Part shown: positions 1 to 9,744 of the stretch, one piece after another
Layout: every line of letters begins with the position of its first letter
How positions within the stretch are numbered: the first letter of the stretch is position 1
Assembly (NCBI GenBank): GCA_039704465.1
Contig: JASFAU010000007.1
Span: forward strand, 620,001-684,000
Direction of reading: 5' to 3'
Length of the DNA stretch: 64,000 nt
From: Plasmodiophora brassicae
Lineage: Eukaryota; Endomyxa; Phytomyxea; Plasmodiophorida; Plasmodiophoridae
The notes under the pieces: model-generated
Seen by the model: only the letters and a program-made list of their open reading frames with translations
Told to the model about the DNA's origin: nothing
Database searches by the model: none
Translations under genes and position numbers: made by a program

Positions 1-53
1 ACAAGAAGTAATGAAGACTGTTGCCGGTTGCATAATATCGCTCCGCTTCTGCA

Positions 54-961
54 TTATCTTCTTCTAGGGCTTCGCGAACGATCGCGGCGGCGACCACGCT
101 CAACGGAATCGTGGCGTCTGCGCTTCCCAAGTTCGCGGCCTCGATCTGGCGAGTCATGGCGTCGACGGCCTCGTGAGGGGGATGGCGAATCGTGACGCTT
201 GCGACGTTCCTCTTTCTTCAGACGCTTCTCGCGTTTGCGCTCTTCCTTGGCGGCACGCTTCTCCAGCTTGCGCTGCTGTTCACCTGTGAGTCCTGAGGAC
301 GTTGCCGGTACCGACCCCGATTGCTCAAAAGCGGCGTCGTCGCCAGTCCAGTTGGATGCAATGACTTGCTCAGCAGGACCGATTTTAGTGTGGTGGAACG
401 AGGTACCACATCCGAGACCGCTGACGCGTTCCACGTCAAACTTCTCGTCACGTTCGATTTGACCGCGCGCGAGAATCTCTTTCATTTTCACAGTGTCGAC
501 GCCTTCTTGCGCCTGCCGCTTCTTCCGCGGGATTGCCCCACTGTACGAACACAATGAGCACTGCTGTCAACACAGATACAGGCGCTTATCACATTTGTTC
601 CAACAACATTTCCTGCTCTTGCTGCCTAACGACCTCTAGCATTTGTCGTTCTCGTTCGCTCAGATGCCCTGACAGGCCCGCCTTCTTCTCTTTCGCATAC
701 CAGGTCAGATCGCGACCTAGATCGACGATCAGCAACAGACACATATACCACAGGCGCTGTCCGACTACGATACCTTTCTGCCATCGACCTAGAGGAGCCT
801 TGACGCTGTGTCCGAGGTAATTCTCCCGATATTTATCCGATTTTACATCTTCCCATTTGAACTGATCCTGGCCACCACGCGTCCCTGCAACACGTATCAG
901 CGTCGCACGTCTTCGCGTCGACAGACGCAGACGCACCTCCTCGTGCCGGTCCCGAATACAT
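54..961 (-). CDS. MMTAG2-like (MMtag domain) SR-tailed protein
   Basis: Four exons read on the minus strand: complement(join(54..540,593..716,774..884,937..961)). The introns are 52, 57 and 52 nt. The spliced start reads [17 protein letters not shown], followed by the WEDVK and [14 protein letters not shown] blocks that mark the MMtag domain of multiple myeloma tumor-associated protein 2 (C1orf35). The C-terminal third is basic and ends in RS dipeptides ([10 protein letters not shown]), which suggests a nuclear, RNA-processing associated protein. The start was chosen because only this ATG, spliced across the first intron, gives the family N-terminus. It is divergent from the RRP43 gene, whose ATG lies 59 bp away, so the two probably share a promoter. 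The molecular role of the family is poorly known. Confidence 0.85.
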
Positions 962-1019
962 TGTGTAACGATGACCCAGCGACGGAGTCCGCCACGGAGT
1001 TCGCTGCTGATCACATCCG

Positions 1020-1921
1020 ATGGCCCTGGACCCGAGCGTCTTCCGCGTGGTTAACCCCAGTCAGTTTTACGACCGGTTCCTGGGCAACGATGTCAGGCCC
1101 GACGGGCGCGCACTGCTGAAATGGAGGAAGACGAGCGCGACGTTGCGGACCATCGGGACGGCGGATGGGTCGTGTACTGCGAAAATCGGCAACACGACGG
1201 TGATCTGCGCGATCAAAGCCGAGGTTGCAAAACCGGATGTTGATGCACCCGCGGCCGGGTTCATCGATGTTAACGTCAATCTGAGCCCGCTGTGCTCGAC
1301 GTCGTTCACGATTGGGAAACCCAACGAACTCTCCCATGGCATTGCCGCTCGCGTCTCCAACATCCTGAAAACGTCGGGCGCAGTACCCTTGGAACACCTC
1401 GTGATCCAAAACGGCGAGCACGTCTGGGTTCTCTATGTCGACGTCGTCTGCCTCAACTACGATGGCAATGCGTTCGACGCTACATTACTGGCCGGTAAGG
1501 GCAGGAGGCGATACGTGTGGAATCGGAGGACCCTGATGCGTGTCTGCTTCCAGTTAACGGCGCCCTTGCCGACCTACGCATCCCGGTTCCAGTTCTGGAT
1601 ACGTCACCGAAAGCGACCGGCATGGTTCGCGTTAAAAACGATGAAACGACAAAGCTGCCCGTAAGGCACGTGCCCCTCTCGCTGTCGTTCACGGTCGTCA
1701 ACGGGCATGTGATCGCCGACGCGAACGCCGAGGAGGAACGCCTGGGCGCTGGTACGCTCTCCATTGTCATCAACGACCGCGACGAGATCTGCTCCATCTA
1801 CAAGCCCGGCGGGGCGACGATGGGCGACGCCACCATCCGGCAATGCATCGCCATTGCTAGAACACGCTGCAGTGCCCTTCAGAAAGTGCTGCGGAAATCG
1901 CTCTCTAAATTGTCTACCTGA
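1020..1921 (+). CDS. Exosome complex component RRP43 (EXOSC8-like, RNase PH fold)
   Basis: Two exons, join(1020..1494,1554..1921), 280 residues, close to the family length of about 276. Recognisable blocks are [11 protein letters not shown] near the N-terminus, the [12 protein letters not shown] strand of the RNase PH fold, [12 protein letters not shown] in the middle, and the C-terminal [18 protein letters not shown]43 is a catalytically inactive RNase PH-like subunit of the six-membered ring of the RNA exosome, which handles 3'-5' RNA processing and decay in nucleus and cytoplasm. The exon 1 donor GTAAGG and acceptor TTCCAG define a 59-nt intron. I assigned RRP43 rather than RRP42 or RRP45 on overall similarity recalled from memory; a sister subunit is the main alternative. 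Confidence 0.85.
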
Positions 1922-2086
1922 TTGCCGCCCAGACGTCGTCCCGTGCCCTCTGCCTCTCTGCACAGTCCATCGGTATATTAGGCGATAGGGAGGGCCTGCG
2001 CTAATAATGAATGCCACCGCGTCACGCAAACCCGTAAGTGGGAGGCGCGCGGAGAGAGCCGTGCCCGCGCTCGGGACGTCGGTCGG

Positions 2087-3326
2087 ATGCGGGCCCTCGT
2101 CGCCTGCGTCGTCGCGTCCGTGTCGGTCATATCCGGGGCGGCGCTCCTGCGTATCTGGTGGATCCGCGAGGCGACCAAACGGCGGTGGAAGGCCGCCAAG
2201 ATCATCATCGTCGATGAGGAGGACTTCAACGAGAAGAAACAGATCCTGTTTCGAGGCGGGAAATCCGCGTTGCAGGTTGGGCAGGATCAGATGCGCCGTT
2301 CCAGTCCCAGGCCAGTGATCGCCCCCGGTTTCGTAGGTCATCATGGATTTCGACTACACCATAACTGGGCAGTTCCTCGAGAATGGGGATATGGCATCTA
2401 GCACGCATGGCGTCTTCTCCAGGTACGCTATAATTACGCTGTACGATGGGGCAACCGTGCGTTAACGACAACTTCAGGTCCGGATTGCTGCCTGAATCGT
2501 TCGTTCAATTGGAGCGCGACCTCTACGAGAAGTAGCAGATATTCGAGAGGTGTTGGCCGTCACCTGCATTGAAGCTGCTGTCTCTGGTAGGTACTATCAG
2601 CATGAGATTGACCCGAACCTGACGCAAGAGGAGAGGTTCGAGTACATGAAGGAGTGGTGGACGCTGGCACATGAGAATTTGGTGCGTCATCGCATCACGG
2701 CGCCGTTGATCGAAGAATGCCTGCATCCGCTGCGATCCGAGATCGTCTTGCGCCATGGATGTCGGCAGCTGTTGAACCTGCTGCAGAAGAACGACATCCC
2801 TTTGTTGGTATTTTCCGCCGGCATCGCAGATATCATTGAAAGGTATATGGAGCAACAAGGGCTCCACCTTGACAATGTCCATATCCTAAGCAACCGTATG
2901 TCCCATGTAATCTTTGCTGGTTGCGGTACGACTCTGACGCTGTCGCCCTCGCCAGGGATGGTTATGGACGAGGCCGGGTGCCTCGTCGCCTTCCAGCAAC
3001 CTATTGTACACTCGGCTAACAAGGCTTTGCTTGTCGACCGTGCTGCACACGTGCTCCATCCTGAACGAGCCGCGTTCATTGTTGTCGGGGACCACATACA
3101 TGACGCCCTGATGTGGTATGCGGGCAAGGTGACACGTGAAGCCTATCTGATTTGTCGATACAGCGACTCGATACCGTATGCAGAAGTGCACCTGAAGGTC
3201 GGCCTGCTCAACACGAACGTGTCGGCGAGGCTGGACGAATTCAAGGAAGTGTACGACGTTATCATTGTTGACGACGGCCCACTCGATTTCCTGTACGATC
3301 TCATATTGGAAATTTCTAAAAACTGA
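2087..3326 (+). CDS. Cytosolic 5'-nucleotidase III-like (UMPH-1/NT5C3 family)
   Basis: Six exons: join(2087..2275,2337..2422,2478..2531,2591..2895,2956..3135,3184..3326), 318 residues; all phases close. The HAD nucleophile motif is the DFDYT segment at the start of exon 2, the serine/threonine motif is FSAGI, and the second acidic motif is VGDHIHDA. The family dephosphorylates pyrimidine nucleoside monophosphates (and 7-methyl-GMP in some members) with Mg2+. An N-terminal hydrophobic segment (about residues 3-24) precedes the catalytic domain and may anchor the protein to a membrane, as in the longer NT5C3 isoform. Introns are 48-61 nt. The fifth donor was picked because only it keeps frame into the QVHLKVG segment. 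Convergent with the decarboxylase gene. Confidence 0.8.
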
Positions 3327-3415
3327 TGACTGTGCAACACGTTCCTGCGTGCGACAGCTTGTGCAATTTATGCATTTAAAACAGTGAATTAGGGGGGTTT
3401 TCATCGAACGTCAAA

Positions 3416-4993
3416 CTAAGCGGTCACCGAGCCGATTTGTTCGCCCTGTCTGACAAGCGTCTCGACCTCAGCCTCTGAGTTGTCAACAAGATCGTCATCG
3501 AAGCGGACGGTGTCACGCGGGAACAACAGCACCGCGGTCGACCCGCCGAACTGGAAGAATTGCAGATCGTCGCCTTTGGCAACACGGTCGCCGACCGATC
3601 TCGTCATGCCGATCGATCCGACCGCCGTAGCGCCGATGGCGACAACAGCGCAGGGCCGCCCATTGTCCATGCGGATCACGGTCACGCCACGCTTGTTGTA
3701 GATGGCGCCGTTACTGGACCTGATCGCGATCTCGCTGACCGACAGGAGCGGCCCAGCGACTTCATACTGCTGAACGATGCGTCCGGACACGGGTGCATGA
3801 ATGCGATGATAGTCCTGAGGCGCCAACCGATGGATGCACCCGCAGCCGCCACCAAACGCAGCGAGAGCGTCGCCGTTGAACTCGTTGCCGAGGAGCTGCC
3901 TGACGGTCAGCGCATCGTGCTTCAGCCAGAGCTCGGTGCCCGAGTCAATACGCGGGAACACGATCACCCTGGAATCGGCGGCTGACACGAGGCCGGCGCC
4001 GACCGGGCGTCGTTCCAGTTTGATGTGGCGCGTGAACCAGTCGTTCACTGACACGTACTGCCGGTAATCGGGACGGTCGTAGTCGGACATGTCGATGGCA
4101 TACCGACTGATGAAGCCGTTGTAGATGGTGGCGACCTTCTCTGCGTCGGTATGGAGGACTTTGGAGAACTTCGTGCCACTGTAGTCGCTGACGAACTTGA
4201 AGAACCCGTTCATGCCGAGACGGTGAGCGAGGCCAGGGATGGCGTAGAAGAGCGCCAGTGGCGTAGCAACCGACGTTGGGATGAACTCCTTGACGGCGAC
4301 CTGCCCCTGCCGGTCCCAGACTTGGTACCCGGGTCTGGCGAGGAACGTCAGGTTGCCCAGGAGCGATAGCGCCGCGACCATCCACAGGACAGTGATGAAC
4401 ATCACAACGTTCCACGAAGGGCGGTGCAATTTAGATTCATCGTACGGCTCGTCGTCCCCGGCCACATACGATCGGTAGGCGACGATGGCGCATGCGATGG
4501 CTGTTGCCAGCGTTGCGACGGCCAGCAATGCGATAACAACGACAACACCGATGGTCAGCAGCAGGAACGCTGCAAGCGCGACCAAGGAGTTGGCAAGAAA
4601 CAACCAGTGCTGGTTACGCGTGTACAGCGATATCGCATAGGAGCGGTGGTAGGTTTTCAGCAGTTGATAGTTGCGAATGCGCTTTCGGTACACGATCAGG
4701 CAGGCGACGGAGACGACCATACAGAACAGGCCCAGCACACAGCAGGCCAACAGGCCACCGATCTGGAATACGGCGACGGTGGCCGCCAGGTTCATCAGCG
4801 CGCACAACCGGAAGCTGAACCTCGACCGGGCCGAGAACCTCCTGCTCTGCCAATATGCTAACTGGATCGACATGAAGACGATCGCCAGCGCCAACGTCGA
4901 CCAGGCGCAGCTGGCGAACACGCCAGCGATACGCGCCCGCAGCGCATTGCTGTCACGTATGGCGCGGATGGCGATGGGAACGGCGATGGGCAT
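3416..4993 (-). CDS. Phosphatidylserine decarboxylase with multi-pass membrane N-terminus
   Basis: Single open frame of 525 residues; the first ATG is at 4993. The C-terminal half (about 250-510) is a PS decarboxylase domain: the ADSRV block carries the conserved Asp, DYHRIHAPVSG carries the conserved His, and FGGST is the self-cleavage site where the Ser becomes the pyruvoyl group. GGST resembles eukaryotic type II and some bacterial enzymes more than LGST. The family converts phosphatidylserine to phosphatidylethanolamine. The N-terminal half has about five or six hydrophobic helices (for example residues 25-45, 65-100, 140-185, 205-225), which is unusual because canonical PSDs carry one anchor or a C2 domain. 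An intronless frame of this length stands out among spliced neighbours. Confidence 0.85.
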   Translation of the reverse strand: MPIAVPIAIRAIRDSNALRARIAGVFASCAWSTLALAIVFMSIQLAYWQSRRFSARSRFSFRLCALMNLAATVAVFQIGGLLACCVLGLFCMVVSVACLIVYRKRIRNYQLLKTYHRSYAISLYTRNQHWLFLANSLVALAAFLLLTIGVVVVIALLAVATLATAIACAIVAYRSYVAGDDEPYDESKLHRPSWNVVMFITVLWMVAALSLLGNLTFLARPGYQVWDRQGQVAVKEFIPTSVATPLALFYAIPGLAHRLGMNGFFKFVSDYSGTKFSKVLHTDAEKVATIYNGFISRYAIDMSDYDRPDYRQYVSVNDWFTRHIKLERRPVGAGLVSAADSRVIVFPRIDSGTELWLKHDALTVRQLLGNEFNGDALAAFGGGCGCIHRLAPQDYHRIHAPVSGRIVQQYEVAGPLLSVSEIAIRSSNGAIYNKRGVTVIRMDNGRPCAVVAIGATAVGSIGMTRSVGDRVAKGDDLQFFQFGGSTAVLLFPRDTVRFDDDLVDNSEAEVETLVRQGEQIGSVTA

Positions 4994-5699
4994 CGGCACC
5001 TGGCCGTATTAGCGCGCCAACGTGGCCACGCGGTATCGGGAGCGAGGTCACGTGTAGAGGGTCAAACGCGTGTGCCACGCAGCAAGTGGGCGGCGTGACA
5101 GTCCGATTAGGAGAACTGGCGATCCGCCCGCGCCGCCGGTCGTGTCGACAACGGCCGGCCCTAAATCTGCGTAGGACCGAAAATAGCACCGAACCAGATG
5201 GTGTCCGTTCGGTGGCGTTCCGCGATGTGGTGACGGTGCGTCGTCGTCGACCTGCCCACGTCGACACGCTCCAAAAAAATGAGTCACGCCGCGGCCACGT
5301 CGTCCGGCCTTGGCCGAATGCGCTAGACCTGTTTGGGGACAGACCTTCTGCGGCAGCCGCCCGCCACCGCTCGAACCCGGGTGATCCTGTTACGGTCTAC
5401 CGACAATCCCATTCCGATAAAAATCTTCAGGGACGCAAACTTGATGCATAAGGACGCGACGAAGGCTCATGTGCTTCTGATCAAGTAACCGTCCTCGAAA
5501 CGTCGTGCCAGCCTACATTGTTGCATTTGTCGACAACCGCGCGGAACCCAAGGCATCCATGGCTCGCACCAGATGCTGTGATGGTTGCGCTTGTGCCGAT
5601 AATGCCCCCCAAGCGGGTTCGACACTAGACTAGCTTCGTGTAGGTAGCGCCCCAGTATACAACGACTGTCGACTCATCACCGGCCCCCACTATATCGTA
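4994..5699. other. Gene-poor spacer, nothing assigned
   Basis: About 700 bp between the decarboxylase start and the transposase remnant. Short open frames exist on both strands, but none has a recognisable domain, a credible start plus splice pattern, or composition distinct from chance frames in GC-rich DNA. The right-hand end presumably contains the decarboxylase promoter at about 5000-5150, on the minus strand. Confidence 0.4.
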
Positions 5700-5879
5700 A
5701 TGTTACCTGTCTTAGCGGCTGCTGAGGACGTTCTCATCATCTCAGCAGCCACCGCTATAGACCTCCGCCCATTGCGACGCGTTTCAAGGGGAACAGAGAA
5801 ATCCAGGGTGCTATCCTGTTCCAAGAAGAGGTCTGCAGCGCCTAAGGTAGACGTCGCGGATTTGCACGTTCGACGTGTT

Positions 5880-6684
5880 AACGCATATTGGCGTACTTTG
5901 GGAAAGAAAGCGCTCAACTCAGGGACCTTGCGATGTTTATTCTGTCGGTGGCTATGCAATCGGCAACATGCGAACGAATATTCAAGGCCTTCGCCCTCTT
6001 TCACACGAAAGCGCGCAATCGAATGGTTAACAAAACCGTGCACAACATGATAGTCAAAGATGACCTTATGAAGAAACGAGCGGAAATTAAGTAGGCGACT
6101 GGCGCGGCTTCGACAGGCGTGAAGTCAAAGAACCGTATCATCGATCAGCGCGAACGAGCTACCTCGTGTGAAACTGGCGTCGTCTTCTTCTGGACCTAGC
6201 TCCAGTTCTTTCGCAACAAGGTTGCTCGCCGCCGCTGCCTTATTGCTGATGTTAACTCATATTTATATTACATGCAGACGCAACGGTCAACGAGTCGACC
6301 GATGGTGGAAACGTTAACGGAAACGGAGGTGACGTCAGGGACTACGAAGTCGATATGGAACTGACGAACAGTCCTATCAGCTCCCTGATTGCCGCGGCGC
6401 AGACTGTCATGGATGACGAGATCGTTGACGAAGAGGTCATGGAATCTGACTCCGTCAGCATCATTACCTCTGCCTGCGATGATGCCCTTGCTGATGAATT
6501 CACCTTGCCGGGATCCGTGCCATACCAGCAGCTTCCGCCTCTGTCAGATCATAACGTACTTTCATACCCTCAGGAGGTTCTGAGCAAGCTGTCCAATGCT
6601 CGGTCAATGAATCGCACACTGGAACAAATCTTCGCTGACGCGATCGTCCCCCCTGAGTTATTTGGAGGTGATTCCAGTGCCTGA
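5880..6684 (+). pseudogene. Remnant of hAT-family transposase, C-terminal dimerisation part
   Basis: The frame at 5888-6094 encodes LAMFILSVAMQSATCERIF followed by KAFALFHTKARNRM, the hallmark hAT C-terminal dimerisation pattern (SxxxCER.F, then T..RNR). After its stop at 6094 a possible splice (donor GTAGGC at about 6093, acceptor GCAG at 6275) leads to an acidic tail frame ending at 6684 (LFGGDSSA), similar in character to the acidic tails of hAT proteins. The BED finger and catalytic core upstream are not recognisable, so this is a broken 5'-truncated copy. The putative intron (about 180 nt) is far longer than host introns. The acidic tail is itself duplicated in inverted orientation nearby. 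Confidence 0.6.
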
Positions 6685-7027
6685 TCAAGCAGGCACAGGT
6701 GTTGGCGATTGTAAACATTGTAACACTTTCGCGGCACCTTGGCTGTTATGGCACGGGTTCCGGCAAGGTGAATTCATCAGCAAGGGCATCATCGCAGGCA
6801 GAGGCAATGATGCTGACAGAGCCAGATTCCATGACCTCTTCGTCAACGGCACCTCGTCATCCATGACAGTCTGCACCGCGGCAATCAGGGAGTTGATGGG
6901 ACTGTTTGTCAGTACGGTATCGACTTCTTCATCGCTGTCCCCTCCGTTTCCGTTAACGTTTCCACCATCGGTCGAATCATTGACCGCTGCGCCATGTAAT
7001 ATAGATAACAGTTAACATCAGCAGCAA
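6243..7027. repeat. Large inverted repeat, 280-bp arms with a 222-bp spacer
   Basis: Left arm 6243..6524 and right arm 6747..7027 are reverse complements with scattered mismatches and a few small indels; for example the stretch coding for TVMDDE is found on the plus strand at about 6407 and on the minus strand at about 6871. The left arm overlaps the acidic tail of the hAT remnant, so the right arm is a partial inverted copy of the same element. The RNA would fold into a long imperfect hairpin. No terminal duplication was identified. Confidence 0.8.
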
Positions 7028-7534
7028 GGAAGTTCGGCTAAAGTTCTGGGAGACGAAGGGATGCTCCTTACGTCCAGCCACGGGACGTCTGACGCCGCTG
7101 CGTTGATGAGTTTTGGACGCGGCTACTGAAGAGAATGTTACATGTCAACCCAGAATTCGTAACAGGTTCGTTCAACGCCTTACTCGGTGGGGACAGTCGA
7201 GTTGCCGCCGCAGGTCTGGCTTGGCGTTGAACGGCGGGAACCCATCTCGCAGACGTCCTGTAGCACGAAATGTTCAAAATGACACCGATGACTGTCGCGG
7301 CCTACTCCTGCCACTGGCGGAAGAGATTTCAGGACCCTGAGAGCGACTTGGACCTGCTTCACGCGCCCGTCACCCAGTCATCGAAGGTCCGATGGAGGTG
7401 GCATGCGGGTATTTTTAGGTGAGTGGCGGTATGTCATGAAAATTACAAATGTGATATGAGTGGAGGTGTCATTTTGTTATTGGCACCTTGTTTGGAGGGA
7501 CGGTTGCCGACTGACGCACCTATTAGCGATTGCC
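7028..7534. other. Intergenic, nothing assigned
   Basis: About 500 bp between the inverted repeat and the secreted protein gene. No domain, repeat or splice pattern was recognised. The last 100 bp should hold the promoter of the downstream gene. Confidence 0.35.
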
Positions 7535-8152
7535 ATGGCGTGGACGGTTGTTGTTGCTCTTGCTGTTGTTGCCGGGTACATCGAGGCGGCCAGGGCGACT
7601 CCAGACTGGACGACAATGTCATGCACCGCGAACGCTGCGCTCATTGCGAGCTACAACAGCCTGACATGGGATATACAGTACCAGCGCATCGGCAATGGGA
7701 CGATGACGATCTACAGCAGCGACGACCGATTTGAGCACCCGGCAACGATCGAGTGCAAGGATGCCATGCCAGACCCGCTGATGGTCTACGAGCCGAGAGA
7801 CGAATGCCTGTATTACAGCTACTACAACCGGTTCGGCAAGGCGCAATGGTCAAAGTACTGCCTCGGGAAGATGTCCCAGGACGGGTACGCCATCGAACGG
7901 TTGTGCCACGGCGCGTCCGGCGAGGTCTACATGGCGACGGTGAATCCCAAGACAACGCAGGGCGTTATCGTGATACTGTTCGCATCCGAAGAACTCCTAA
8001 GCCGCAGCGGCATCTGGACCAATGACTGGTCCAAACGCGTCCTGAAGATGGCCGACTTGGTGAAGGACAATTGCCCAGAGGCGGCGCCCGGCAAGACCGC
8101 CGCCCACCAGGGGTGGTGGAACCCGCTTCGCCATTGCTTCGGATGCCGCTGA
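7535..8152 (+). CDS. Small secreted Cys-rich protein, unknown family
   Basis: A 205-residue open frame starting at the ATG at 7535. Residues 1-20 form a classical signal peptide (MAWTVVVALAVVAGYIEAAR) with a likely cleavage after the Ala that follows. The mature part has eight cysteines spread over its length (including MSC, IEC, DEC, KYC, RLC, DNC, RHC and FGC contexts), consistent with disulfide bonding, and one potential N-glycosylation site (NGT). No transmembrane helix follows. I do not recognise a family. In a parasite or pathogen such a protein would be an effector candidate, but nothing in the sequence proves that. It stands alone, convergent with the SENP8 gene 55 bp downstream. Confidence 0.65.
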   Translation: MAWTVVVALAVVAGYIEAARATPDWTTMSCTANAALIASYNSLTWDIQYQRIGNGTMTIYSSDDRFEHPATIECKDAMPDPLMVYEPRDECLYYSYYNRFGKAQWSKYCLGKMSQDGYAIERLCHGASGEVYMATVNPKTTQGVIVILFASEELLSRSGIWTNDWSKRVLKMADLVKDNCPEAAPGKTAAHQGWWNPLRHCFGCR

Positions 8153-8206
8153 TGGCCCAGCAGGAAATTGTTTCGAATATACCCAAACGAATCATAGTCG
8201 TTTTAA

Positions 8207-9019
8207 TCAGCCAGAGGACCGACGTTCGATCTCCCGAACAAGTTCCTTTACTGCACGTCGTCGGGCTCCGATCATGCCCGGCTTGACGGCAGCCTTAAAG
8301 CCGTTCAGCGACCTGTGATCCTTAAACCAGTCACTGGCTTGCTGGGTCATTTCCAGAACGAACACGCCGCAGTCATTCGCATTGTCCTGTGCGAACCGGT
8401 TTAGAAGTCATCGATCCACAAGCAGCACAGCCAGGGTGCCGACCTGCTGAGGGCAGTCACCGACAGACATCGTCCAGGAGGCCAACTCTGGGGAGCACTT
8501 CCCGATCTGCTTCGCCACCTGCCGGGCATACTGCATGTTCGAACCGCGCATCGAATCGAAATGCACGTACTGCTGGGCGATCCTGTCGAGGACCAGCAGG
8601 CTCCAGTGGCTGCCACCCCCTGCCGCAGTGACGTTCACGTTGTTGTTGATCGGCATAAACACGAGCGACCGCCGAGCCAGGTCCACGCTCTCAATCAGCG
8701 GCGCCAGGCATTCATCGTCTGAGAGAATACGTATGAGGCTGCCTGACGAGGTCCAATGTCGGAAATAACGCGACAGCATACCGTCCTCGTGCATGATGAT
8801 AAACACGACCGCAGGGTTCACGAATTCAAGGTCGCGCTCTTTCGCGTATTTCTCATGCGCATACCATTCGTACACGAACCCTGCAGCGCGTCAGCGGCCA
8901 GCCGCCCAGGCGAGACACAACGGTCAGTGCGCCGTACCGATCACGTTGTCGTTGAGCCAGGACGGCGCGTCGATCAGCGCAACATCGCAGGCGTGCAGCG
9001 TCGTCCCGTGGTAATCCAT
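8207..9019 (-). CDS. SENP8/NEDP1-like deneddylase (C48 cysteine peptidase)
   Basis: Three exons: complement(join(8207..8386,8444..8880,8938..9019)), 232 residues. The N-terminus (PSWLNDNVIGFVYEW) matches the SENP8 entry loop, and the catalytic triad is visible as His in GGSHWSLL, Asp in HFDSM and Cys in NDCGVF, with the preceding PQQ supplying the oxyanion Gln. Both introns are 57 nt. The human protein is about 212 residues; the extra 15-20 residues lie between about 60 and 85. SENP8 removes NEDD8 from cullins and other targets and matures the NEDD8 precursor. Another Ulp1-type protease is the alternative, but the GFVYEW/GGSHWSLLV context fits SENP8 best. Confidence 0.85.
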
Positions 9020-9200
9020 CGGCAGCATTGTCCGACTCGGCAGGCGACGCCGTAACCCGCGCTGCAGCTGGTTGCCACCGGGTTGCGATACGGACGGACG
9101 TCGGCGCACTGCTTGCTGCTGCCTGCAGACGTGCAGGTCCGGACACTGACAGACCGGTCCGTCCGGCTGCGAATGACGATGGAGATTACTGGACCGAAGT

Positions 9201-9623
9201 TTATGTCTTGGAAGTGATCTCGTTTTGTCGTCTATCCGCCGAGTGGTTATCAAGGGGCGGGCGGGCGGCGCTGGCGGTGACGATGCAGATCGCCGTGGCG
9301 TAGTCGCCGTCGTGCGAGATGGAGACATGGGAGGCTACCGGGATCGTATCGTAGACGGTCAGGGCGGGGGCGGGTGTCGACGTGATCTTCATGTCGGGGA
9401 ACGGGACGCGCTTGCCGATGGCCTTGACGGCGGCCTCCTTGGCTGCCCAACGGCCGGCGACGAATTCGACGCGGCGCCTCGGGAACGCCATATCCCGCAT
9501 CGCAGCAATCTCGTCCGGATGCAGGACCTTCCTCAGGAATCGATCGCCATGCACCTCGATTAGGCGCCGAATGCGCCCGATTCTGCACAGGTCAATGCCG
9601 ACGCCTGTAATGGCCGCGTTCAT
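9201..9623 (-). CDS. Holo-[acyl-carrier-protein] synthase, AcpS type
   Basis: A 140-residue intronless frame with its first ATG at 9623. Motifs of the AcpS 4'-phosphopantetheinyl transferase family are clear: GVGIDLCRIGRI near the N-terminus (Mg2+-binding Asp), VLHPDE, the FVAGRWAAKEAAVKAIG helix with the second metal ligand Glu, and SISHDGDYATA near the C-terminus. The enzyme transfers 4'-phosphopantetheine from CoA to the serine of acyl carrier protein. The short trimeric bacterial-type AcpS is also found in some eukaryotes, often in mitochondria or plastids. I see no strong transit peptide at this start, so localisation is open. It is followed by SENP8 on the same strand, 182 bp downstream. 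Confidence 0.85.
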   Translation of the reverse strand: MNAAITGVGIDLCRIGRIRRLIEVHGDRFLRKVLHPDEIAAMRDMAFPRRRVEFVAGRWAAKEAAVKAIGKRVPFPDMKITSTPAPALTVYDTIPVASHVSISHDGDYATAICIVTASAARPPLDNHSADRRQNEITSKT

Positions 9624-9744
9624 GACCAAGTTGCGGACTGGTTGGTCCCCTTGGACGCAACGGATTGGCCAACGGGCGTTGGGGAGTCTGTCTATCGAAT
9701 TTGCTTTTAGATGAAATTGGAAATCGATTTTGTTGGATGGGCTG

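Noticed and set aside
6685..6876. Minus-strand small gene
   Set aside because: It is the inverted copy of the hAT tail and carries no start or independent conservation.
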